Positions 1-5,954 of a stretch of DNA of 13,983 nucleotides are shown one piece after another (position 1 is the first letter of the stretch; every line of letters begins with the position of its first letter). The position numbers were made by a program, and so were the translations under genes. The DNA is from Arthrobacter sp. (lineage in GTDB: Bacteria; Actinomycetota; Actinomycetes; Actinomycetales; Micrococcaceae), in contig JASLBS010000055.1 of assembly GCA_030146405.1 (NCBI GenBank), forward strand, positions 1-13,983, written 5' to 3'. The notes below the pieces were generated by a model. The model was given only the letters and a program-made list of their open reading frames with translations. It was not told the DNA's origin and did not search any database.

Positions 1-219
1 TCGATCGAGGACGGCGACGCCCTGGCGATCGCCGATCCTGACGGTCGGCACTTCCGCACGGGCCGGATGGGTCCCGTGCTCATGCACGAGGACGGGCTGC
101 TGCGCCGGGCGCGCCTGCACGGGTGGCTGGAGCGCTCCGACTTCGACCCGCCGGCCCTGCTGCAGGACCCACGGACTCTCTTCAGCGTCGCGCTGCCCGA
201 TTCCCTCGACGTGCGCTGA
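1..219 (+). CDS. C-terminal fragment of an unidentified protein (start outside window)
   Basis: An open frame from the first base of the window to a TGA at 217-219 gives 72 residues of a protein whose N-terminus lies upstream. The visible part is soluble and charged. It contains GRMGPVLMHEDGLLRRA followed by HGWLERSDFDPPALLQDP. Codon use is strongly GC-rich at third positions like the neighbours, which supports real coding. There is no membrane segment and no catalytic motif I can recognise. The LGP/MGP-V turn followed by a helix is vaguely like the C-terminal region of some acetyltransferases, but that is too weak for a name. It converges on the phosphodiesterase gene with only 3 bp between the stop codons. 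Confidence 0.6.
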   Translation, partial: SIEDGDALAIADPDGRHFRTGRMGPVLMHEDGLLRRARLHGWLERSDFDPPALLQDPRTLFSVALPDSLDVR

Positions 220-222
220 GCC

Positions 223-1146
223 CTACGCGGAGGTGAGCTGCCTGCTGCGGATTCCGTCGGCGATGGTCACTCCGTGTGCCTCGAGCCGCCGCCGGGCCTC
301 GGCCCGCGGGACCACCTCGCCCACCGAACTGTGCATCCCGGCGGGGACCACCGAGTGGACGATCGTCTCCTCGTAGACGTGCACGAGGTTGTAGGACTGC
401 GCTCCATCGCGCCCACGGGTGCCGCCGCCGTCGAACAACAGGTCCTGGGTGTAGCAGGTGGCGCTGGCCACCGAGACCGGGACACCGGCGAACATCGCGG
501 TCGTCGAGTAGTGCAGGTGGCCGGCGAGGATGGCCCGCACGTCGGAGCCCCGCACCACGCCCGCGAGCGAGCGCTGGTCGCGCAACTCGACGAGCACCGC
601 GAGGTCCTGCACACACGGCACAGGCGGATGATGGAGGGCGAGGATGGTGCCGTGGGGCGCCGGGACCTCGAGTTGTCCTGCCAGCCAACGGAGCTGATCG
701 GGGGTGAACTCGCCGTGATGATGGCCGGGCACCGTGGAATCGAGCGTGATGATCCGCAGCCCGTCGATGAAGTGGACGGCGTCCACGGGGGCGTCCGCCC
801 TGCTCGGTGCGGGGTGCCCGTCGAGCAGACCGGCACGGAACGCCGCACGATCGTCATGGTTGCCCATGGCCCAGATCACCCGGGCGCCCAGTCGTGACGC
901 CGCCGGGTCCACGATGGCACGGAGTTTGGCGTAGGCCCCGGGCTCACCCTTGTCCGCGAGGTCACCGGTGAACACGATGGCGTCCGGACGAGCGCCGGAG
1001 GCCTCGAGGTCCGCGAACACGTCCCGGAGTCGCTGCTCGCTGTCCACGGCACCGTACAGCGGATCGGAGTTCCCGAGGAGGTGGGTGTCACTCATGTGGA
1101 GGATGAAGTGCTGTGGCCGGGGGTGTTCTGCCGTCCGGGGGACCAT
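223..1146 (-). CDS. cpdA: Class III cyclic-nucleotide phosphodiesterase (CpdA/Rv0805-type metallophosphoesterase)
   Basis: This 307-residue cytoplasmic metallophosphoesterase is predicted to hydrolyse 3',5'-cAMP or related phosphodiesters at a two-metal centre. All calcineurin-like metal motifs are present in order: SDTH (D20, H22), GDLAD (D62), GNHDD (N97, H98), LALHHPP (H172) and AGHLH (H210, H212). Positions and length are nearly colinear with M. tuberculosis Rv0805 (about 318 residues), which drives the CpdA call. The true substrate is inferred, since Rv0805-type enzymes also act on 2',3'-cyclic nucleotides and other diesters. I chose the ATG at 1144-1146 because GGAG lies 8 bases before it and the MSDTH strand follows within 20 residues. 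The frame stays open upstream to 1302, but that extension is Arg/Ala-rich and unlike the family. The gene is divergent from the DoxX-like gene and convergent with the upstream fragment. Confidence 0.88.
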   Translation of the reverse strand: MVPRTAEHPRPQHFILHMSDTHLLGNSDPLYGAVDSEQRLRDVFADLEASGARPDAIVFTGDLADKGEPGAYAKLRAIVDPAASRLGARVIWAMGNHDDRAAFRAGLLDGHPAPSRADAPVDAVHFIDGLRIITLDSTVPGHHHGEFTPDQLRWLAGQLEVPAPHGTILALHHPPVPCVQDLAVLVELRDQRSLAGVVRGSDVRAILAGHLHYSTTAMFAGVPVSVASATCYTQDLLFDGGGTRGRDGAQSYNLVHVYEETIVHSVVPAGMHSSVGEVVPRAEARRRLEAHGVTIADGIRSRQLTSA

Positions 1147-1196
1147 GGGACCTACTCCGATAGCTGTTGGGTGGCGCGAGCTACCGTCCATCAAAG

Positions 1197-1220
1197 CACC
1201 TGCTTCCTCGGAAGCAGGTG
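1197..1220. repeat. 24-bp near-perfect inverted repeat upstream of cpdA
   Basis: CACCTGCTTC (1197-1206) and GAAGCAGGTG (1211-1220) are exact reverse complements separated by only CTCG. It sits in the divergent gap, 51-74 bases before the cpdA start. No gene ends just before it on either strand, so it is not an obvious terminator. It could be an operator for a dimeric regulator or a leader hairpin in cpdA mRNA. I could not find a convincing promoter around it to decide between these. Confidence 0.6.
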
Positions 1221-1356
1221 AACGTGCTGCGGCCCGTCGCCGAACTTTGCGCAAACTTCCCGTCGGGGCACCCGAGCAATCCCCGGCAGCCCTGTACCCC
1301 ACGGGTCAGGACCAGCCACCGGAATCCGATGCGCGAGGCGGAATTAGCGGGTGGCA

Positions 1357-1371
1357 CCTACGCCCCGTAGG
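1357..1371. repeat. Short inverted repeat CCTACG-CCC-CGTAGG upstream of the DoxX-like gene
   Basis: A perfect 6-bp inverted repeat with a 3-base centre lies about 40 bp before the DoxX-like start codon. Its right arm runs into TAGGCT (1368-1373), a weak -10-like hexamer. It could be a small operator covering the promoter or chance; the evidence is only the symmetry and position. Confidence 0.3.
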
Positions 1372-1411
1372 CTTTCCGATCGAAGCACCATCCCCACCGA
1401 AAGGCATCACC

Positions 1412-1822
1412 ATGGGATTCCGCCCCAGCCACCTTCCCCTCCGCCTCACCACGGGCGCGCTCATCCTGAACTCGGGGATCGGCAAGCTCGGCCTCGACGC
1501 AGGGACCGCCGGCTACCTCCAGTCGATGGCCGCGAAGGGCATCCCCCAGGTCACCCAGCTCGACGCGGAGCAGTTCGGCAAGGCCCTCGCGGCCTCCGAG
1601 ATCGCCATCGGCTCGGCGCTCCTCGCTCCCTTCGTCTCCAGCAGACTGGCGGGTCTGGGCCTGCTGGCCTTCTCGGCCGGCATGATGGCCATGTACTTCC
1701 GGACGCCGGAGCTCACCGAGGAGGACGGCGTACGCCCCAGCCAGGACGGAACGTCCGTGGCGAAGGACATCTGGATGGTGGGCATCGCCCTCGCCCTCAT
1801 CGTGGACCGCAAGAAGAAGTAG
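1412..1822 (+). CDS. DoxX-like small integral membrane protein
   Basis: This 136-residue protein has about four hydrophobic segments: a short one near residues 9-23, then roughly 60-79, 81-97 and 119-131. The pattern LRLTTGALILNSGIGKL, the middle FGKALAASEIAIGSALL and the loop MYFRTP before the last helix resemble short DoxX-family membrane proteins of Arthrobacter relatives. Their molecular function is not established; the wider family includes quinone-linked DoxD/DoxA-type and thiol-redox-associated members. The C-terminus, DRKKK, is probably cytoplasmic. I chose the ATG at 1412 because GAAAGG precedes it by about 8 bases and the frame upstream reads unlike protein. A strong hairpin follows the stop within 10 bp, so the gene is probably transcribed alone. 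Confidence 0.72.
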   Translation: MGFRPSHLPLRLTTGALILNSGIGKLGLDAGTAGYLQSMAAKGIPQVTQLDAEQFGKALAASEIAIGSALLAPFVSSRLAGLGLLAFSAGMMAMYFRTPELTEEDGVRPSQDGTSVAKDIWMVGIALALIVDRKKK

Positions 1823-1831
1823 AACCCCGAA

Positions 1832-1864
1832 CACTGCGGCCCCGTCGACGGCGGGGCCGCAGTG
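1832..1864 (+). terminator. GC-rich hairpin after the DoxX-like gene
   Basis: CACTGCGGCCCCG (1832-1844) and CGGGGCCGCAGTG (1852-1864) form a perfect 13-bp stem around a 7-base loop (TCGACGG), starting 9 bases after the stop. There is no T-run after it, as is usual in high-GC actinobacterial hairpin terminators. It ends 26 bases before the SRAP start codon, so the SRAP gene needs a promoter inside or beyond the hairpin, or relies on readthrough. Confidence 0.7.
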
Positions 1865-1890
1865 CTCGCCGTCGACAGGAGACCCCGAGC

Positions 1891-2646
1891 ATGTGCGGAC
1901 GCTTCGTGATCGCCGGCAACAAGGCCGATCTCATCGATTCCTTCGACATCGACGAGTCGATGGAGGACGACCTGGCGCCCTCGTGGAACGTGGCGCCCAC
2001 GGACACCGTACGGCTCGTGGTCGAACACCTCGACCCCGAGACCGGTGAGCTGACCCGACGGCTCGAACCCGCGCGCTGGGGCCTCATCCCGTCCTGGGCC
2101 ACCTCGGCCGCCGTCGGTGCGCGCATGATCAACGCCAGGAGCGAGACGGTCCTCGAGAAACCCTCGTTCCGGACAGCAGCCCTCAAGCGCCGCGGGATCG
2201 TCCCCGCGAACGGGTACTACGAGTGGCGGAAGAACGCGGACGGCTCCAAGACGCCGATCTACCTGCACGGACAGGACGAGCTGACCCTCGGGTTCGCGGG
2301 TCTGTACGAGTTCTGGCGTGATCCCGCCACGGCTACGGAGGAGCAACCCCAGGGCTCCTGGGTGGTGAGCTGCACCATCATCACCAGGTCGGCCGATGAC
2401 GTTCTCGGCGAGATCCACGACCGCACACCCGTGATCGTGCCCGCGGAGCTCCGTGGTGACTGGCTCGATCCGCGCAACGACTCCAAGCCGGCGGTGCGGG
2501 ACCTGTTGGCTGCCATCCCGGATCCGCACCTCGTCCCGCGTCGTGTGGGGAGGCGCGTGGGTTCCGTGCGGAACAACGGTCCGGACCTGATCGAGCCCCT
2601 GCCGGACGATGGAACAGCGGACGGCGAGCAGCACACGCTCCTGTAG
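1891..2646 (+). CDS. SRAP-family abasic-site DNA-protein crosslinker (YedK/HMCES type)
   Basis: This 251-residue protein is of the SOS response-associated peptidase (SRAP) family. Known members (E. coli YedK, human HMCES) bind abasic sites in single-stranded DNA and form a thiazolidine crosslink through the N-terminal cysteine exposed after Met removal. All key elements are visible: MCGRF with Cys2, WNVAPT (N33), WGLIPSW (63-69), NARSE (N81), YYEW (E111) and the IHDRTPVI loop with H176. The last is usually IHxRMP, so Thr replaces a common Met next to the catalytic His. The C-terminal VGSVRNNGPDLIEP is also typical. The start is fixed by family logic, since Cys must be residue 2, and by AGGAGA about 10 bases upstream. 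It probably protects replication forks at abasic lesions. No SOS box is recognisable in the 68 bp upstream. Confidence 0.94.
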   Translation: MCGRFVIAGNKADLIDSFDIDESMEDDLAPSWNVAPTDTVRLVVEHLDPETGELTRRLEPARWGLIPSWATSAAVGARMINARSETVLEKPSFRTAALKRRGIVPANGYYEWRKNADGSKTPIYLHGQDELTLGFAGLYEFWRDPATATEEQPQGSWVVSCTIITRSADDVLGEIHDRTPVIVPAELRGDWLDPRNDSKPAVRDLLAAIPDPHLVPRRVGRRVGSVRNNGPDLIEPLPDDGTADGEQHTLL

Positions 2647-2655
2647 TCCTGCCGC

Positions 2656-2919
2656 TCAGGGATCCTCCGGCTCGCCGTAGGGAGCACGGGGAGCCGGAGG
2701 CAGATCCGCGATGTACTCGTTGACGGCGAGCGCGAGCATGTCCCGGTCGATGGGCTGCAGCAGAAGAGAACCGTGGAGGTAGGCGTCCACTTCCTCCTCG
2801 CCGGCGTTCCCACCGAGGCTGAAGTACCGCAGCCACAGCTCCTGGACGGACAGGCCGGTGGCGCGGTAGGCGGTGCAGGTGCGGCGTTGCTGCTCCTGCT
2901 CGCTCATACCCGTTGCCAT
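2656..2919 (-). CDS. Small uncharacterised protein (87 aa)
   Basis: An acidic, soluble protein of 87 residues with no signal peptide, membrane segment or Cys-pair motif. The core from about residue 22 to 72 is regular: SVQELWLRYFSLGGNAG, then EEEVDAYLHGSLLLQP, then IDRDMLALAVNEYIADLPP. This looks like three or four amphipathic helices and resembles unnamed short proteins of Arthrobacter relatives; I cannot assign a function. The ATG at 2917-2919 is chosen because AGGAAGG lies about 9 bases upstream. A second ATG four codons in (MSEQ) is possible but less well spaced. The gene converges on the SRAP gene with 9 bp between stops and is divergent from the MBL hydrolase. Its 3' end contains an inverted repeat that may serve as a terminator. 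Confidence 0.72.
   Translation of the reverse strand: MATGMSEQEQQRRTCTAYRATGLSVQELWLRYFSLGGNAGEEEVDAYLHGSLLLQPIDRDMLALAVNEYIADLPPAPRAPYGEPEDP
2664..2700. terminator. Inverted repeat, possible bidirectional terminator between convergent genes
   Basis: CCTCCGGCTC (2664-2673) and GAGCCGGAGG (2691-2700) are perfect 10-bp complements with a 17-base loop. The element lies in the last codons of the 87-aa gene and 18 bases beyond the SRAP stop, so it could end transcription from both sides. There is no T-tract and the loop is fairly long, so the assignment is tentative. Confidence 0.4.
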
Positions 2920-3025
2920 GGTCCCAGACCTTCCTCGTCCTGTACTCGGACTTCGCGCCGACTGCCGCGTGCACCCGGGGGAAACCGTGCGCGCTACCAA
3001 TGCGGACCGGTTCGGGGAAGCTTTT

Positions 3026-3060
3026 GCACCCTGTGCGTTCCTGCTTGTCGCACCCGGTGC
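3026..3060. promoter_or_regulatory. Paired GCACC-n-GTGC palindromes over the MBL hydrolase promoter region
   Basis: GCACCCTGTGC (3026-3036) and GCACCCGGTGC (3050-3060) are two near-identical 11-bp elements, each with GCAC/GTGC arms, repeated with a 24-bp period. The second abuts the candidate -35 box at 3045-3050. Two matching palindromes spaced a little over two helical turns apart look like an operator for a cooperating dimeric regulator, but which regulator is unknown. Confidence 0.35.
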
Positions 3061-3073
3061 GCATCCCTATCGT
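3045..3073 (+). promoter_or_regulatory. Candidate sigma-70 promoter for the MBL hydrolase gene
   Basis: TTGTCG (3045-3050) and TATCGT (3068-3073) are separated by 17 bp, each matching four of six consensus positions. Transcription would begin near 3080, about 24 bases before the chosen start codon and upstream of its GGAGGAG ribosome binding site. Support is by motif only. Confidence 0.4.
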
Positions 3074-3103
3074 CGAGCGTAGGACATGAAGCGGAGGAGA
3101 CGC

Positions 3104-3847
3104 ATGATCAGGACGGACATGGCCCCGGGGATCCACTACCTCGAGCAGGCGCGGACCAACGTGTACCTGGTGGAGGACGACGACGGCGTCCTCCTGGTGG
3201 ACACCGGTCTGCCGCGCTCCAGGGAACTGCTCATCAGAGCGCTCTCCCGGATCGGCCGATCCGTCCAGGACATCACGGCGATCGTCCTGACCCACGGGCA
3301 CTTCGACCACGTGGGCACGGCCGAGCACCTGCGGAAGCGGTACGGGATTCCCGTGTACTGCCACCCCGACGACGCGCGCATCGCCGCCCATCCCTACAGT
3401 TACGACACCGAACGCTCACCCTTCCTCTACCCCCTGCGCTACCCACGGGCCATTCCCGGCCTGGTCCGGATGACCGCGGCGGGTGCCCTGATGGTCAAGG
3501 GGATCCGGGACACACTCCCGCTGACCGCCGATACTGCGGCCCGGCTGCCGGGGTCACCGGTCCTGATCCCCACGCCGGGACACACCGATGGACACTGCGC
3601 ACTGCATTTCCCCGATCGCGACGCGGTGATCAGCGGGGACGCACTCGTGACCCTCGACCCCTACACGGGACGCCCCGGCCCGCAGGTGGTGGCGAGTGCG
3701 GCCACGGCGAACATGCAGACCGCTCTGGACTCACTGGAGGCACTGCGTTCCACCGGGGCACGAACAGTTCTCCCGGGACACGGCTTCCCCTGGAGTGCAG
3801 GCGTGGAATCCGCCGTCGGCCATGCCCTCGAGGTGGGCGGGCACTGA
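3104..3847 (+). CDS. MBL-fold metallo-hydrolase
   Basis: A 247-residue metallo-beta-lactamase-fold hydrolase with a complete binuclear zinc site: THGHFDHVG (H64, H66, D68, H69), TPGHTDGH (H160), SGDALV (D179) and LPGHGFPW (H226). The order and spacing match the glyoxalase II/YflN-like branch, which mostly hydrolyses thioesters, lactones or related esters. The insert at about residues 97-130 (SYDTERSPFLYPLRYPRAIP) probably shapes the active-site mouth, and the substrate cannot be told. There is no signal peptide, so it is cytoplasmic. The ATG at 3104 is preferred because GGAGGAG sits 5 bases upstream. An ATG at 3086 would add only MKRRRR and would bury that site. It is divergent from the 87-aa gene and 55 bp upstream of the phospholipase D-like gene, on the same strand. 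Confidence 0.88.
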   Translation: MIRTDMAPGIHYLEQARTNVYLVEDDDGVLLVDTGLPRSRELLIRALSRIGRSVQDITAIVLTHGHFDHVGTAEHLRKRYGIPVYCHPDDARIAAHPYSYDTERSPFLYPLRYPRAIPGLVRMTAAGALMVKGIRDTLPLTADTAARLPGSPVLIPTPGHTDGHCALHFPDRDAVISGDALVTLDPYTGRPGPQVVASAATANMQTALDSLEALRSTGARTVLPGHGFPWSAGVESAVGHALEVGGH

Positions 3848-3902
3848 CCTTCACGACGACGGACCGACCATTTCCGCGGGACTTAGGCGATACCCTGAAG
3901 CC

Positions 3903-5159
3903 ATGGGCCGGCTCAAGCGTGAAGTAGTCATGGGGTTCGTCGGAGTCACCGCCAAACGGGCAACCCTCTCGTTGCTGTCGGCCCAGGGGGTCGTGATCGC
4001 AGGTCTGGTAGCCATCGACGTCTACCAGAAACGCCAGCGCACCAAGCGTGAGGGCTTTCCCCAGCCGGGCACCTTCCACACCACGATCGGCGATACGGAC
4101 ACCACGGTGTACACGTACGGCGAGGACCTGTACGACGCCATGATCGAGGCGATCGACAAGGCGGAGCACCAGGTGCTCTTCGAGACCTACATCTGGAAGG
4201 GTGACGAGGTCGGTGAACGGTTCCGGGACGCCGTGAACCGCGCTGCCGAGCGCGGGGTCGAGGTGTTCCTCATCTACGACGGCTTCGCCAACCTGGTGGT
4301 GAACCCCTTCTTCTACGACTTCCACCCCGGCGTCAATGCCTATCGTTTTCCGGTTCTCCGCCCCTCGGTGGTCTTCACCAATATCCGTGGCACCGGGCTG
4401 GACCACCGCAAGGTCCTGGTGGTCGACGACGAGGTCGGTTTCGTGGGTGGCTACAACATCGGCAAGCTGTACGCGACCAAGTGGCGCGACACGCACCTCG
4501 AGATCCGGGGTCCCTCGGTCTGGGAGCTGCGCGAGGCCTTCGTGAGTCTGTGGAACCTCCGCTCGAATCCCCGGCGCCCGGAACTGCCTGATCTCAGCGC
4601 ATCCTTCTGGGAGCCGCGCATCCGCGCCGTCAACAACATCCCCGCCAACCTCGTGTTCCCCATCCGGGGTGTCTACCTCGACGCGATCAACCGGGCCGAT
4701 CGGCACATCTTCATCACCACCGCGTACTTCGTCCCGGACCGCCAGATCCTCGACGCTCTCCTGCGCGCGAGCCGCAGGGGGGTGGACGTCCGGGTGATCC
4801 TCCCCGAGGACTCCAACCACGTGATCTCCGACTGGTTGTCCCGCGGCTTCTACTCGTCCCTGATCGACGCCGGCGTGCAGATCCTGCTCTACCAGACCTC
4901 GATGATCCACGCGAAGACCGCCACCATCGACGGCGAGTGGAGCACCGTCGGCACAGCGAACATCGACCGCCTCAGCCTGACCGGGAACTACGAGATCAAC
5001 CTCGAGATCTTCGACCGGGGGCTCGCGGCCACCATGGAGAAGATCTACGAGGTGGATTCCTCGAACAGCCGCATCCTCACCAAGGAGGAGTGGGACAGCC
5101 GGCACGTGGTGGCACGGATCAGCGAACTGATCCTCGCTCCGCTGCGTCCGTTCCTGTGA
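3903..5159 (+). CDS. Phospholipase D/cardiolipin synthase-like membrane enzyme
   Basis: This 418-residue protein has one N-terminal membrane segment (about residues 22-40) followed by KRQRTKRE and two phospholipase D catalytic halves. HKD motif 1 is HRKVLVVDD (H168, K170, D175) followed by GFVGGYNIG. HKD motif 2 is HAKTATIDG (H336, K338, D343) followed by STVGTANID. Two intact HKD motifs and an N-terminal anchor fit bacterial cardiolipin synthases, which join two phosphatidylglycerols, though actinobacterial relatives may be other phosphatidyltransferases or hydrolases. Most ClsA proteins have two N-terminal helices and this has one. The ATG at 3903 lacks a good ribosome binding site, but TACCCT lies six bases before it, so a leaderless mRNA is possible. 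An ATG at 3930 is the alternative start. Its last 41 bp overlap the 3' end of the opposing gntR gene. Confidence 0.85.
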   Translation: MGRLKREVVMGFVGVTAKRATLSLLSAQGVVIAGLVAIDVYQKRQRTKREGFPQPGTFHTTIGDTDTTVYTYGEDLYDAMIEAIDKAEHQVLFETYIWKGDEVGERFRDAVNRAAERGVEVFLIYDGFANLVVNPFFYDFHPGVNAYRFPVLRPSVVFTNIRGTGLDHRKVLVVDDEVGFVGGYNIGKLYATKWRDTHLEIRGPSVWELREAFVSLWNLRSNPRRPELPDLSASFWEPRIRAVNNIPANLVFPIRGVYLDAINRADRHIFITTAYFVPDRQILDALLRASRRGVDVRVILPEDSNHVISDWLSRGFYSSLIDAGVQILLYQTSMIHAKTATIDGEWSTVGTANIDRLSLTGNYEINLEIFDRGLAATMEKIYEVDSSNSRILTKEEWDSRHVVARISELILAPLRPFL

Positions 5160-5913
5160 TCCCACTCCGCTGACCCGGGGCGGACGGCACGGCTCCCGCT
5201 TCTCTCCCTGTTCCGCCCGGCCCTGTTCCGCCCGGCCCCGCGAAACGCTGCAGGTACCCCTGCTGCGAGGACTCCACGTGACCCGCCATGAGGCGTTCGG
5301 CGTCGTCCTCGTTCCCCGCATCGATCGCCGCCATCACGAGGCGGTGCTCCCCCCAGGACTGCTTGCCGCGATGGTCCACGTCCGTGGCGTAGAGCCATTC
5401 GATCTTGCCGGAGATCTGCCGGAGCAGGGCGGACAGCGACGAACTACCGCTCAGTTCCGCCACCCCGAGGTGGAAGCGGATGTTCAGTTCGGGGAGGCCG
5501 GCGAGCTCATCGGCGGCGACGGCGCGGTCGCCGTCGTCGAGGATGTCCGTCAGGGCGCGCCTGGCGGACCACCACTCGAGGTCAGGAGCATTCCCGGCAA
5601 CGTGGGCAGCGGCCCGGCGAGCTGCACGCCGGGCGATCGTGGCTTCGATGACGCGCCGCACGGCGAAGAGGTCCTCGGCGTCGTCCAGCGGGATCGCCGC
5701 CACCGTGGAACCCGCATACGGTCTCGATTCCACGAACCCCTCCGCCTCGAGTGCCCGCAGCGCCTCGCGCACGGGTACCCGGGACACCCCGTACGTGGCT
5801 GCCAGCGCTACCTCCGTCACACGGGCCCCGGGCTGCAGAACACCGAAGATGATGTCGCGCCGGATGGCGGCGAGCACGCGCTGCGGTGGCGCGGTGTCCT
5901 GCTCAGGCAGCAA
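5119..5913 (-). CDS. GntR-family transcriptional regulator, FCD (FadR-like) type
   Basis: A 264-residue regulator. Residues 10-75 form a winged helix-turn-helix of GntR type (YGVSRVPVREALRALEAEGF, then a wing VESRPYAGSTVAAI). Residues 80-225 form the helical FCD ligand domain with its usual metal ligands: N144 and H148 in LNIRFHLG, H190 in WGEHRL and H212 in MAGHVESS. Metal and a small carboxylate are the typical effectors, but the ligand here is unknown. The start is a TTG, 41 bp after the ggt stop; no ATG is available in frame and the ribosome binding site is poor, so translation may depend on the upstream gene. A GTG 12 codons in is an alternative. The last 40 residues are a Gly/Pro-rich tail containing a GPGGT tandem repeat. 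It probably forms an operon with ggt and regulates it. Confidence 0.87.
   Translation of the reverse strand: MLPEQDTAPPQRVLAAIRRDIIFGVLQPGARVTEVALAATYGVSRVPVREALRALEAEGFVESRPYAGSTVAAIPLDDAEDLFAVRRVIEATIARRAARRAAAHVAGNAPDLEWWSARRALTDILDDGDRAVAADELAGLPELNIRFHLGVAELSGSSSLSALLRQISGKIEWLYATDVDHRGKQSWGEHRLVMAAIDAGNEDDAERLMAGHVESSQQGYLQRFAGPGGTGPGGTGREAGAVPSAPGQRSGITGTDAAERGSVR
5206..5235. repeat. 15-bp tandem duplication in the gntR 3' end
   Basis: CCCTGTTCCGCCCGG occurs twice without a gap (5206-5220 and 5221-5235). It is in frame in gntR and gives the repeated GPGGT in the C-terminal tail. Because the unit is a multiple of three, copy-number change would alter tail length without breaking the frame. 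Confidence 0.85.
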
Positions 5914-5954
5914 AGCCGGCCCCCGGTACCACCCCGAGGAATTCGGTGATGTTC

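Noticed and set aside
1246..1255. TTTGCGCAAA palindrome as an operator
   Set aside because: It is only 10 bp, the flanks do not extend the symmetry, and there is no promoter near it.
1147..1302. N-terminal extension of the cpdA frame to 1302
   Set aside because: The added 52 residues are Arg/Ala-rich and have no family counterpart, and a well-placed GGAG precedes the ATG at 1146.
2656..2919. The 87-aa gene as half of a toxin-antitoxin pair
   Set aside because: There is no same-strand partner gene next to it and no similarity to known toxins or antitoxins that I can see.
3630..5321. A 563-codon open frame antisense to the phospholipase-like gene
   Set aside because: It is the mirror of a gene with both catalytic motifs intact; long antisense frames are expected at this GC content, and its product is His/Asp/Val-rich with no motif.
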